DNA of 64,000 nucleotides from a bacterium 1XD42-76 (GTDB lineage Bacteria > Bacillota > Clostridia > Lachnospirales > Lachnospiraceae), in assembly GCA_009917545.1 (NCBI GenBank), contig QZDW01000001.1:186001-250000 (forward strand). The letters run 5' to 3'. Shown here piece by piece: positions 18,321 through 26,606 of this stretch (position 1 is its first letter; each line of letters begins with the position of its first letter). The translations under genes were made by a program, and so were the position numbers. A model generated the notes under the pieces. That model had not been told where the DNA came from, ran no database searches, and saw only the letters and a list, made by a program, of their open reading frames with translations.

Positions 18321-19586
18321 CTATTGCTTATCCACGAGCGGACTAAGCTTTCCCTCAATCCCGCATGCTGTCACAAGCATCATAAACGCCTGCTGGACTG
18401 CCTTGTAGGATCCCGCCATCGGGAATTTCTCGTGTATACTGTGATTCAGTATATTTTTCGAATTCTCGTCCGGTGCATAGGCGCGTCCCATACAGATCGC
18501 CGGAATCTTCTTTGCTATGGCTACATTGGCATTGGTACAACCGCTTGCGCGGAATCTGGGCCCCACGTCAAGGTAATCAAGTCCAAGGTACGCAGCCTCG
18601 ACAAGCGGCGCATGGGGGTCCTGATTACCGCCCGGAATCTCGCTGATAATCGTTTTATCCCAGGTAATCGTATCGCATCCCCATTTCTCCGTCTCCTCTT
18701 TACAGGACTCTTCGATTGCCTGGAAGATCTTGTCGCGAAGCCTGGCGAGCTCTTCCTGGGAATCCGAACGGAAATTGAACTTGATCGTCGCATCAGAGGC
18801 AATCGCGTGCACTCCGGCATCGTTTCCAGCATGGAAATTTGAGACACAGAAGCTGGTCTTTGGATCTTCCGGAACCGTAAAGGCCGCAATCTTTGCCACT
18901 GCCCTGGCAGCTGCGTGAACCGGCTGGGCCATCTTGCCGAAAGCTCCGAAGGCATGCCCGCCGATGCCGTGGAAATTCACCTCGTAGGTCTCGCCGCCTG
19001 TAGCCTGATAGACAATATCGCTCATATCGTTGTTGTCAAGACTCAGGGAAATGTCGATATCGGTATTGTCGTTCAGGAAATCTTTCATTCCACCGAGACC
19101 ACCCATGCCCTCTTCACGGCTGGTACCTACGAATACGATATCTCCCACATTCTTTAAGTTCACATGATTCACGGCGCGGATCACACAAAGCAGCATGGCA
19201 AGTGCGCGCGTGTCATCGCCGATACCAGGCGCATACAGAAATCCGTCCCGCTCCTCCACTCCGTGGACAGTCCCGAAGGGGAACACGGTATCCAGATGTC
19301 CCTCAATCAACACCCTGGGCCCGTTTCCTGTACCCGGACGGACACCGATCACATTGCCGCCGCGGTCAATATGGACATCCGTAAGCCCCAGAGCGCGGAA
19401 TTTATCCGCAAACACCTTTGCCCGCTCCTCTTCCTGACCTGTCGGCGCCTCGATCAGAACCAGTTCCTTCTGTTCGTCGAGCGTTCTCCGCTCATCCTCC
19501 TGGATAAATGCAAGCGCTTTTTTTACCTCTTCGAGCGCGCACATTGCATCAAAACGCTGTCTGCTTTTTTCCGATACCTGATACAT
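18321..19586 (-). CDS. M20-family metallopeptidase
   Basis: A 421-residue cytoplasmic zinc amino- or dipeptidase. Metal-site motifs are all present: EGHLDTVFPFG (first His and Asp), GIGDDTRALA (bridging Asp), TSREEGMGGLGG (Glu-Glu), and a late His in ILNHSIHEKFP. The inserted dimerisation domain lies in the middle. The ATG at 19584-19586 has GAGG six bases upstream. The open frame extends 38 codons further into a degenerate tandem repeat and is not used. Being downstream of a peptide ABC transporter, it likely hydrolyses the imported peptides. Exact specificity is unknown. Confidence 0.9.
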   Translation of the reverse strand: MYQVSEKSRQRFDAMCALEEVKKALAFIQEDERRTLDEQKELVLIEAPTGQEEERAKVFADKFRALGLTDVHIDRGGNVIGVRPGTGNGPRVLIEGHLDTVFPFGTVHGVEERDGFLYAPGIGDDTRALAMLLCVIRAVNHVNLKNVGDIVFVGTSREEGMGGLGGMKDFLNDNTDIDISLSLDNNDMSDIVYQATGGETYEVNFHGIGGHAFGAFGKMAQPVHAAARAVAKIAAFTVPEDPKTSFCVSNFHAGNDAGVHAIASDATIKFNFRSDSQEELARLRDKIFQAIEESCKEETEKWGCDTITWDKTIISEIPGGNQDPHAPLVEAAYLGLDYLDVGPRFRASGCTNANVAIAKKIPAICMGRAYAPDENSKNILNHSIHEKFPMAGSYKAVQQAFMMLVTACGIEGKLSPLVDKQ

Positions 19587-19599
19587 GTCTTTCCTCGCT

Positions 19600-19776
19600 T
19601 TCCGCATGAAGCTTTTCACAGGAAAACCCATCTTGGCAGGAAACCTCTGCCGCACAGGATTCCCGTCTGCACGAAATCCTTTCCTGCATGGATTTTCCAT
19701 GTGAAGCTCTTGTCTGCATGAAATCCTTTTCTACATGAAACACATTCCTTCGTGAAAGTTTCTTTTACATGAAATC
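19600..19776. repeat. Degenerate tandem repeat, 17-bp period
   Basis: About ten units of a TTTCATGCAGA-like sequence (minus strand). The ATGAAA-type core recurs at exact 17-base steps at 19703, 19720, 19737, 19754 and 19771, again at 19673 and 19690, and more loosely down to about 19600. It fills the gap between the transporter ATPase gene and the M20 peptidase gene and touches the last codons of the former. It is not coding by start or ribosome-binding evidence. Confidence 0.8.
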
Positions 19777-20727
19777 CTTCCACAGATGGCACGATACAAA
19801 ATGTCCCGGTGACGCTTCCAGAAGCTTTGGACATGATTTCCGGCATGTCTCACAGGTATAGATACACCGTTTGGCAAACCGACACTCCTCCGGTGGGTCG
19901 ATGGGTGAGCTGATCTCACCCTTTAAGAGGATCCGCTCCGGCCGCTCGATTCCCACTTCGGGGATAGGGATCGCTGACAAAAGCGCCCTCGTATAGGGAT
20001 GAACCGGATGATCAAAGAGCTCTTCTGTGGGCGCTTTCTCAATGAGCTGTCCCAGATACATGACTGCAATCTCATCTGCAAAATGGTTGACCACTGACAG
20101 ATCATGCGTGATGAAGATAAAGGTCAGTCCCATCTTTTCCTTAAGTTCCTGCAAGAGGTTCAGGATCTGGGCCTGAATCGAGACGTCAAGCGCCGATACC
20201 GGCTCGTCACAGACAATGAATTTCGGCTCCATCGCGAGTGCCCTGGCAATACCGATTCTCTGTCGTCTTCCGCCGTCTAACTCATGAGGATATGAGTTTA
20301 CCAGCCTCTGTGCCAGTCCGACCGTATCCATCAGCTCATGTACCCTGGCCTCGATCGCCTTTTTATCCTTCAGAAGCCTGTTTTCGATGATCGGTTCCGC
20401 GATCGTCTGGCTCACGGTTTTTCTGGGATCCAGAGAGGAAAACGGATCCTGGAAAATGATCTGCATCTCACGCCGCATCTGCCGCATTTTGAAGTTACTC
20501 AGAGAGGTAATGTCGATCCCGTTAAAGAACACTTTCCCGTCCGTAGGCTCCAAAAGGCGGAGAATCGCCCGTCCTGTCGTTGATTTACCACAGCCGGATT
20601 CGCCTACGATACCAAGCGTTTTCCCGCGCTCAATCGTAAAGCTCACATCATCTACGGCATGCAGGGTCCCGCGGGCCGTCTTGAAATACTTTTTAAGATT
20701 CCTTACTTCCAGAATGGTATCAGCCAT
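19765..20727 (-). CDS. dppF: Dipeptide/oligopeptide ABC transporter ATPase (OppF/DppF type)
   Basis: One of two ATPases powering a peptide importer at the inner face of the membrane. It has 320 residues with Walker A GESGCGKST, the DppF-type signature ELDGGRRQRIGIARAL, Walker B IVCDEPVSALD, and the C-terminal Cys-rich oligopeptide-transport extension (CRFAKRCIYTCETCRKSCP). The ATG at 20725-20727 has GAGAGGGGG upstream and overlaps dppD by 8 bp. It is the last transporter gene; the tandem repeat begins at its 3' end. The symbol reflects type, not proven substrate. Confidence 0.93.
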   Translation of the reverse strand: MADTILEVRNLKKYFKTARGTLHAVDDVSFTIERGKTLGIVGESGCGKSTTGRAILRLLEPTDGKVFFNGIDITSLSNFKMRQMRREMQIIFQDPFSSLDPRKTVSQTIAEPIIENRLLKDKKAIEARVHELMDTVGLAQRLVNSYPHELDGGRRQRIGIARALAMEPKFIVCDEPVSALDVSIQAQILNLLQELKEKMGLTFIFITHDLSVVNHFADEIAVMYLGQLIEKAPTEELFDHPVHPYTRALLSAIPIPEVGIERPERILLKGEISSPIDPPEECRFAKRCIYTCETCRKSCPKLLEASPGHFVSCHLWKDFM

Positions 20728-21730
20728 TGGTTTTCCCCCTCTCGATATGGAACCCGGCCTGTTCATAGGCCAGGCAGGCCGCCTGATGTGTGCCTCCAAA
20801 GCCCATAAGCTCGGGCCGCCTCTCCTTGCAGGCCTCTGTCGCGTAATTACAGCGCGGTGCAAAGGCACAGCCCTTGGGAAGGTTCGTCGGATCCGGCATC
20901 AGCCCGTGAATCGGCTGTAGCTTATGTTTGCGCTTCTTGATATTCGGCAGTGAATTGAACAGCCCTTCGGTATAGGGGTGCTTTGTATGGTTGAACACCT
21001 CGTCCAGATTCCCTGTCTCGATGATTCTTCCGGCATACATCACTGCCACCCGGTCACACGTCTCTGCCACAATGCCCAGATCATGTGTAATCATAATCAC
21101 GGATGTATTCCTCTTCTCCTTTAACTCTTTCATGAGATGAAGGATCTGCGCCTGAATCGTCACGTCAAGCGCCGTCGTCGGCTCGTCCGCGATCAGAAGT
21201 CTGGGACTGCAGGCCAAGGCGATGGCGATGATTACTCTCTGCTTCATTCCACCGGAAAACTGATGTGGATACTCGATGGCACGCTCTCTTGGGATTCCCA
21301 CCAGTTCCAGCATGTCCTCGGCCTTTTTCCAGGCATCATTCTTATTCAGGTTTTCGTGACGCTCAAGGCTCTCTGCAATCTGCTGCCCAACGGTGAATAC
21401 CGGGTTTAAGGAGGTCATGGGGTCCTGGAAGATCATGGATACCAGGCTTCCGCGGATATGCTCCAGCTCGGAAGTCGTCATTTTCAGGACATCCTGTCCG
21501 CACACCTCCATTCTATCACATTCCAGCACTCCTGGGGGAGAATCTATCAATTTTAATATAGAAAGTGCCGTTGTCGTCTTGCCGGCCCCGGTTTCTCCCA
21601 CGAGTCCCAGTGTCTCTCCTGTTCTCATATGAAGGCTGATGCCGTTGACGGCTTCCACAGTCTCCTCCTCCAGGACAAATTTCACATTCAGGTTCTCCAT
21701 CTCAAGAACCATATCCTTCTGCTCCGCCAT
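20720..21730 (-). CDS. dppD: Dipeptide/oligopeptide ABC transporter ATPase (OppD/DppD type)
   Basis: The partner ATPase, 336 residues. Walker A GETGAGKTT, signature FSGGMKQRVIIAIAL and Walker B LLIADEPTTALD are intact, as is the C-terminal extension with CAFAPRCNYATEACKERRP. The ribosome binding site is AGGAGG. It lies 12 bp after dppC and overlaps dppF. A heterodimer with the dppF product is expected. Confidence 0.94.
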   Translation of the reverse strand: MAEQKDMVLEMENLNVKFVLEEETVEAVNGISLHMRTGETLGLVGETGAGKTTTALSILKLIDSPPGVLECDRMEVCGQDVLKMTTSELEHIRGSLVSMIFQDPMTSLNPVFTVGQQIAESLERHENLNKNDAWKKAEDMLELVGIPRERAIEYPHQFSGGMKQRVIIAIALACSPRLLIADEPTTALDVTIQAQILHLMKELKEKRNTSVIMITHDLGIVAETCDRVAVMYAGRIIETGNLDEVFNHTKHPYTEGLFNSLPNIKKRKHKLQPIHGLMPDPTNLPKGCAFAPRCNYATEACKERRPELMGFGGTHQAACLAYEQAGFHIERGKTNG

Positions 21731-21742
21731 GTGACATCCCTC

Positions 21743-22627
21743 CTATTTCTTAAGCTTCGGGTCAAGAGAATCCCTCAGTCCGTCTCCCATCATATTGAGC
21801 GCCAGCACGGTAATCATGATGGCAAGCCCCGGGAACAGCGTCATATAGGAATAATCCCTAATATATTTTCTTCCTCCGGATAAGAGGCTGCCCCATTCCG
21901 GCGCCGGAGCCGGTACGCCCAGTCCCAGAAAGCTTAAGGAGGACGCGGAAATGATGGCAGATGCCACACGGAGTGTCGCCTGAACGATAATCGGAGACAG
22001 GCAGTTCGGCAGAATATGCTTGAAAATGATCTTTCCGTTCGTCAGTCCGATGGCCTTGGAGGCCTCCACATACTCCTGGTTGCGGACCGTCAGAACTGCT
22101 GCCCTCGTGATTCTGACAAACTGGGGAACACTCGTGATTCCCACGGCTAACATGAGATTCCAGATGCTCTGTCCCAGAACGGACACGATTACGATCGCCA
22201 TTAACATATTGGGAACTGCACTCAGAATATCTGTGGAACGCATGATCACTTCTTCCAATGCTCCCCCGAAAAAGCCTGCGATCGCTCCCAGCGTCACGCC
22301 GATCACCAGGCCGATTGAGACAGCCACCAGGCCGACAGAGCAGGAAAACCGGGTTCCGTAAAGGATTCTGAAGAAAATGTCACGCCCCAGCTCGTCTGTC
22401 CCGAACCAGTGTGCAGCGCTCGGCCATTGGAGACGCTCCGCCACATTCTGTCCCACAACCTGGGTATCATAATCCAGGAGTACGTCGGCAAAAATTGCTA
22501 TGAATGCAATGACCAGTACGATAAAAGAGCCGACCATCGCGCCCTTATTTCTGGAAAACTGATGCCATATCTCAGCGACCTGACCCCTGGCCTTTCTCTC
22601 TGTTGTCTGTTCCATTGTTTTAGCCAC
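21743..22627 (-). CDS. dppC: Peptide ABC transporter permease (DppC type)
   Basis: A 294-residue membrane permease with about six helices, the N-terminal OppC-type helix, and the permease (EAA) loop ASKAIGLTNGKIIFKHILPN that docks on the ATPases. The start is GTG (22625-22627) with GGGAGG upstream. It overlaps dppB by 8 bp. It forms the channel with DppB. Confidence 0.93.
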   Translation of the reverse strand: MAKTMEQTTERKARGQVAEIWHQFSRNKGAMVGSFIVLVIAFIAIFADVLLDYDTQVVGQNVAERLQWPSAAHWFGTDELGRDIFFRILYGTRFSCSVGLVAVSIGLVIGVTLGAIAGFFGGALEEVIMRSTDILSAVPNMLMAIVIVSVLGQSIWNLMLAVGITSVPQFVRITRAAVLTVRNQEYVEASKAIGLTNGKIIFKHILPNCLSPIIVQATLRVASAIISASSLSFLGLGVPAPAPEWGSLLSGGRKYIRDYSYMTLFPGLAIMITVLALNMMGDGLRDSLDPKLKK

Positions 22628-23573
22628 GTTTTTTCCTCCCCCTCTTTATGATGTACTGTGCTTTGATCCGAGGATCCACGACTGCATAGAGCAGATCGAC
22701 GAGTAAAAGCACGATGCTCAAAAGAATCGTCGTCATGATAATACTGCCCGTGACAAGCGGCGTATCCCTCATGTTCAGGGAATCAACGATCAAACGTCCG
22801 ACTCCCGGCCAGGCAAATACGGTCTCTGTGAGAACGCTGCCGCCCAGGACGCCTGCAAGCTGCGTGCCGATGATGGTAATAATCGGAATCAGGGCATTTC
22901 TGAGCGCATGGGACATGACGACCGTTTTCTCCGGAATTCCCTTTGCTCTGGCAGTTCTCAGATATTCCTGTTTCAAAACGTCGAGCATCGACGAACGCGT
23001 TGTTCTGGTAAGAGTCGCCATCAGGCCGGTCCCGATCGTAAGCGCCGGAAGCACGATGGCGGAAAGCGTCTGGTCGCCGCCGGAAGGGAATAAGTGGATA
23101 TGAAGAGAAAATGCGATAATCAGCAGAAGTCCCAGCCAGAAGTTCGGCATGGAAAGACCGATCATTGCCAGAACCATACTGATATTATCCTGAATCGTTC
23201 CCTGCCTGGTAGCCGAATAGATACCAAGAGGAACCGACAGGAGCACCGATACGAGAATCGATGCGAAAGACAGTTTAATGGTCGCCGGCAGCTTCTGCAT
23301 ATAGGTGTCAAATACGTCTGTTTTGGATACATAGGAAATGCCCATATCGCCATGCAGCATGCCGCCCATGTAGCGGATATAACGGATCACAACCGGCTGG
23401 TCCAGCCCAAGATCATGGCGGATCGCCATCAGATCTTCTGCCGTCGCCCCCTCCGGAGCCATCAAATCCACTGCGTCGCCGGGAGCCAGATCCATGATGA
23501 AAAATACGAGAAACGAGACGCCGATGATAACTGGTATCATCAGCAACAGTCTTTTTATTATGTAACGATGCAT
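22620..23573 (-). CDS. dppB: Peptide ABC transporter permease (DppB type)
   Basis: A 317-residue permease with six predicted helices. The N-terminal RYIIKRLLLMIPVIIGVSF segment is characteristic of DppB/OppB, and the EAA loop is RTARAKGIPEKTVVMSHALRN. The ribosome binding site is AGGAGG. A terminator-like hairpin lies between this gene and the binding-protein gene upstream, as is common in such operons where the binding protein is needed in excess. Confidence 0.93.
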   Translation of the reverse strand: MHRYIIKRLLLMIPVIIGVSFLVFFIMDLAPGDAVDLMAPEGATAEDLMAIRHDLGLDQPVVIRYIRYMGGMLHGDMGISYVSKTDVFDTYMQKLPATIKLSFASILVSVLLSVPLGIYSATRQGTIQDNISMVLAMIGLSMPNFWLGLLLIIAFSLHIHLFPSGGDQTLSAIVLPALTIGTGLMATLTRTTRSSMLDVLKQEYLRTARAKGIPEKTVVMSHALRNALIPIITIIGTQLAGVLGGSVLTETVFAWPGVGRLIVDSLNMRDTPLVTGSIIMTTILLSIVLLLVDLLYAVVDPRIKAQYIIKRGRKKRG

Positions 23574-23607
23574 ATGATTCCTCCTGCTGTTTTACCAGCC
23601 TGCGGCC

Positions 23608-23652
23608 TGTTGAAAGAAAGAGCGGCATATCACATATGGTATGACGCCGCTC
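23608..23652 (-). terminator. Attenuator-like hairpin between binding protein and permease genes
   Basis: Arms GAGCGGC (23620-23626) and GCCGCTC (23646-23652), with further A/T pairs inside, followed on the minus strand by TTTCTTTC. It likely lets only part of the transcripts run on into dppB. Confidence 0.65.
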
Positions 23653-23696
23653 CTTCCTTTATAATACCGCTGTGCCGGTCAGAGCCGAATGGCACA

Positions 23697-25340
23697 TTAA
23701 TTCGCCGGAACAAAAATGTTGGAATAGTCGTGATGGCTGGTCGGATAAATATCAATTCCGCCGGTTCCCTTCTTCACGCCGATAAAGCCGTCCGCATAAT
23801 AAAGCGGGATGTAGGGAGCATGCTCATAGACATCCTCCTGGATCTGCTTATAGTAATCTTTTCTGGCTGTCTCGTCTGTCTCAGCTACGGCCTTGTCCAG
23901 AAGCTCCATAACAAGCGGACTGTCATAATGAGCCTTATTTACCGCCGAACCCGGCTGTAAAATACGTCTCGCATCATCGCCAAAGATATTGAAGCCCATG
24001 CCGTAGATACAGGACTGGTGTTCACCGTTCGTGGTGGTCGTGCTGATTCCTGCGGAGTCAAGCTCTACGATATTGATCGTGAGACCGATCTCCTTAAGCT
24101 GGCTCTGCATCATCTCTGCAATCGTCTTTCTCTCTGCGCCGCTGACAGAAATATCCAGAGTGGCTCCCCCATTCGGGTATGCCTTTGCCAGGTGCTCTTT
24201 CGCCTTATCAAGATCCCTCGTGTAGCCGCCCATGTCATGGAAACCGTACTCGCTCCAGCCCCAGAAGGAGGTTGCTTTCTTTCCGCGTCCCTCAGCAGCA
24301 ACGGCGATGATGGAATCAAGATCAATACCGTAAGCGACTGCCTTGCGCAGTTCCTCATTATCTGCCGGCGCTTTCTGTGTATTGAACGCCATATAGGTCA
24401 GGGAACCGCCGTCATAGACGATAAGGTCAAGCTTCGGATCTTCCTCAATCCGGCCAAGCTCGATCGTGGCTGGTTCTGCGCAGATATCAACCTCTCCGTT
24501 CTGCAGGGCAATCAGGCGGGCAGAATCTTCCGGAATATAGCGGAAGGTAAAGGTCTTGGCATTCGGCAGGCCTCTCCAGCTCTCAAATGCCTTTAATGTC
24601 GTATAGTTACCGAATTCATAGGTATCAATCTGCCAGGGGCCGGTTCCCACGCCCGGGCCTTCCTGCGGGTCATCCGTGACTGCCTTCTCGTTCAGGATAC
24701 AGGAAGTGGGAAGCGTCATCATGTACGGCCAGTCGAGATTCGGATCGGTAAGAACCATCTTTACTGTCAGGTCATCAACTGCCTCAACGGATTCAAATTT
24801 TAAGAACAGACCGTTACAGGAGGTGGTCCCTTCCATACGGTTAAAGGTAAAAGCAACGTCCGAAGCCTTTAAGGTCTCGCCGTTATGGAACTTTACGCCC
24901 TCTCTCAGCTTGAAAATATATGTCTTACCGCCGTCGTCCGTGGACCACTCGGTAGCAAGCTGCGGCTCCAGCTCACTTGTCTCATTATTGAAATGTACCA
25001 GGGTGTCAAGAACCATACGCCACATATAGTTATGCTGGGTATTGCTGGCCTCCATCTGGTCAATCGTCGTATGCTTTGACTTCATGCCGATGACAATATC
25101 ATCCTTCAGGGCCATTCCCTCAGGCGGGGTCTTGGCATTGATTCCGGCAGCCGCCTGGCTTTCACCGCCCGATGCAGCCGCCTGGCTGCCTGCCTGTCCC
25201 TCTGCTGCCTGGGAGCCGGCTGCCTGTGTAGTCTGGCCTCCCTCAGAGCTCTTGTCCCCTGAGGAACATCCGGCCAGTGTGCCTGCCGTCATCGCCGCTG
25301 CCAGCAGAAATGCTGCCATCCGATAAGTCCTTTTTTTCAT
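23697..25340 (-). CDS. dppA: Peptide ABC transporter substrate-binding lipoprotein
   Basis: Extracellular binding protein of the solute-binding family 5 (DppA/OppA). It has 547 residues. The signal peptide ends in the lipobox LAGC (Cys about 25), then a Ser/Gly/Ala/Gln linker leads to the folded domain with the family signature TYIFKLREGVKFHNGETL. The ATG at 25338-25340 has GGAGG seven bases upstream. It is the first gene of the transporter operon, with its own promoter and a cluster of possible operator motifs. Substrate is inferred as a peptide from the downstream peptidases; the symbol is by type. Confidence 0.93.
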   Translation of the reverse strand: MKKRTYRMAAFLLAAAMTAGTLAGCSSGDKSSEGGQTTQAAGSQAAEGQAGSQAAASGGESQAAAGINAKTPPEGMALKDDIVIGMKSKHTTIDQMEASNTQHNYMWRMVLDTLVHFNNETSELEPQLATEWSTDDGGKTYIFKLREGVKFHNGETLKASDVAFTFNRMEGTTSCNGLFLKFESVEAVDDLTVKMVLTDPNLDWPYMMTLPTSCILNEKAVTDDPQEGPGVGTGPWQIDTYEFGNYTTLKAFESWRGLPNAKTFTFRYIPEDSARLIALQNGEVDICAEPATIELGRIEEDPKLDLIVYDGGSLTYMAFNTQKAPADNEELRKAVAYGIDLDSIIAVAAEGRGKKATSFWGWSEYGFHDMGGYTRDLDKAKEHLAKAYPNGGATLDISVSGAERKTIAEMMQSQLKEIGLTINIVELDSAGISTTTTNGEHQSCIYGMGFNIFGDDARRILQPGSAVNKAHYDSPLVMELLDKAVAETDETARKDYYKQIQEDVYEHAPYIPLYYADGFIGVKKGTGGIDIYPTSHHDYSNIFVPAN

Positions 25341-25525
25341 ACAGTGTCCTCCTTCTTTTGATCTGAAAACAACAGTGTCCCCAATAAACAGGGTATCTTT
25401 TGCATCATTAAGAAGCACTTCCTTAGTGACACAAAAACGCGCTCCTTCTTAAGAAGGGGCAGATAAAATACCCCAACCATGTCTGAATGGTTTTTCTTAA
25501 AAAGAAGCGCTTTCTATATATATTG

Positions 25526-25555
25526 ATTATAATCTGAAAAAAGCCTGCTGTCCAA
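25526..25555 (-). promoter_or_regulatory. Promoter of the peptide-transport operon
   Basis: Minus-strand -35-like box TTGGAC (25550-25555) and -10 box TATAAT (25526-25531), 18 bases apart. The leader before the binding-protein gene is about 180 bases. Confidence 0.6.
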
Positions 25556-25563
25556 TAAATTAT

Positions 25564-25611
25564 GCGAATACAATTCATTCTTATACCGAATAAATGATTC
25601 GTTATCCGAAT
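25564..25611. promoter_or_regulatory. Cluster of CGAAT motifs, possible LysR operator
   Basis: The motif CGAAT or its complement appears four times in 48 bases (25565-25569, 25588-25592, 25597-25601, 25607-25611). It includes the inverted repeat ATTCG-TTATC-CGAAT, which has the T-N11-A form of LysR-type sites. It sits just upstream of the -35 box, the normal place for activation by the LysR protein encoded next door. Confidence 0.45.
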
Positions 25612-26540
25612 AGATTGTCCTTCAGCTGTCTAGGAGCCTCCTTCTTGGCATCAGAAGATAAAAACTCCGGCGGCCCCACCTGAGCGAAATACTGAATGAT
25701 AAATTCAGAAAATTCCTCCATCTCCGGCGTCAGCTTCACATCCTTCTGGCGAATCAGATAGAGCGAACGGTAAAAGTCAGGCACATCGAGCCTGCGCAGA
25801 CAGATATTGTCCCCTGCATTCTCCTCTTCGAGCCGGGAGCGCCAGGAATACTGAGGCCAGATTGCCACTCCGAGCCCTTCCTCGATCATTCGCTTCAGGA
25901 TATAAAAATTCTCACACTCAAAGGCCTGTCTGGGGATAAAGCCAAGCTCCTTAAATTTTCTGTCTGACAGCATACGGATGCTGCCTCCCTGTTTGAGCAT
26001 AACAAAATTTTCATCCTGAAGATCGTCCAGAGTAACACATTCCTTTTCTCCAAGACTTGAGCCTTTGTGAACCGCCACCAGCAGGCATTCCGTCATCAGC
26101 TTCACTGCGCTGTTAAAAAACACCTGCGGCAGTGTACTCCGGATACAGATATCCCAGCTGATGGATTCCCGCTGTTCCATCACATTAAAATACACGTTTG
26201 GATTTTTCTCATGATATCTGTGGATCAGTTCCGGCACCAGAAGCCCTGCCGAAAGAGCGTTAAGCCGGATCCGCCTGCTGGCTCCTCCGCTTCTTACTGC
26301 TTTCGGAAGCTCGCTCAGTTCCCCAAGAATCGGAATCAACCGGGCCTGCAGAATACGCCCCTCGTGTGTGAGGACACTGTACTTGCCGACCTTACACATC
26401 AGATCGACCTGCATTTCTTTCTCAAGCGCCTTAATTGCCTTGCTGATGGATGGCTGGGTGACATGAAGTTCCTGGGCAGCCATTGAGATATTCTCATACT
26501 TTGCTGCCTGTGCAAAATACTTTAATTGATATAGTTCCAT
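25602..26540 (-). CDS. LysR-family transcriptional regulator
   Basis: A 312-residue regulator with the N-terminal LysR helix-turn-helix (MELYQLKYFAQAAKYENISMA..., residues 1-60, including VTQPSISKAIKALE) and a C-terminal effector domain. It lies between the amidohydrolase gene and the peptide-transport operon, all on the same strand, and CGAAT motifs next to its 3' end suggest that it controls that operon. Its ribosome binding region is a run of ten G (26543-26552) ending two bases before the ATG, so translation could vary with tract length. Confidence 0.92.
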   Translation of the reverse strand: MELYQLKYFAQAAKYENISMAAQELHVTQPSISKAIKALEKEMQVDLMCKVGKYSVLTHEGRILQARLIPILGELSELPKAVRSGGASRRIRLNALSAGLLVPELIHRYHEKNPNVYFNVMEQRESISWDICIRSTLPQVFFNSAVKLMTECLLVAVHKGSSLGEKECVTLDDLQDENFVMLKQGGSIRMLSDRKFKELGFIPRQAFECENFYILKRMIEEGLGVAIWPQYSWRSRLEEENAGDNICLRRLDVPDFYRSLYLIRQKDVKLTPEMEEFSEFIIQYFAQVGPPEFLSSDAKKEAPRQLKDNLFG

Positions 26541-26542
26541 TA

Positions 26543-26552
26543 CCCCCCCCCC
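26543..26552 (-). repeat. G10 homopolymer in the LysR ribosome binding region
   Basis: On the coding strand GGGAGGGGGGGGGGTA precedes the ATG. The tract replaces a normal spacer, so changes in its length would shift the spacing between the GGGAGG core and the start. Confidence 0.85.
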
Positions 26553-26606
26553 TCCCTTTTCTGCCGGAATCTGTTCTCTGCACAGCCAGACAGGCCATCT
26601 TACCTG

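Noticed and set aside
19600-19776. Possible CRISPR array
   Set aside because: The units are contiguous, degenerate and only 17 bp, with no unique spacers and no cas genes nearby.
19616-19846. 76-residue open frame through the 17-bp repeat
   Set aside because: It starts inside the transporter ATPase gene on the same strand without a ribosome binding site, and its content is just the repeat read in cycling frames.
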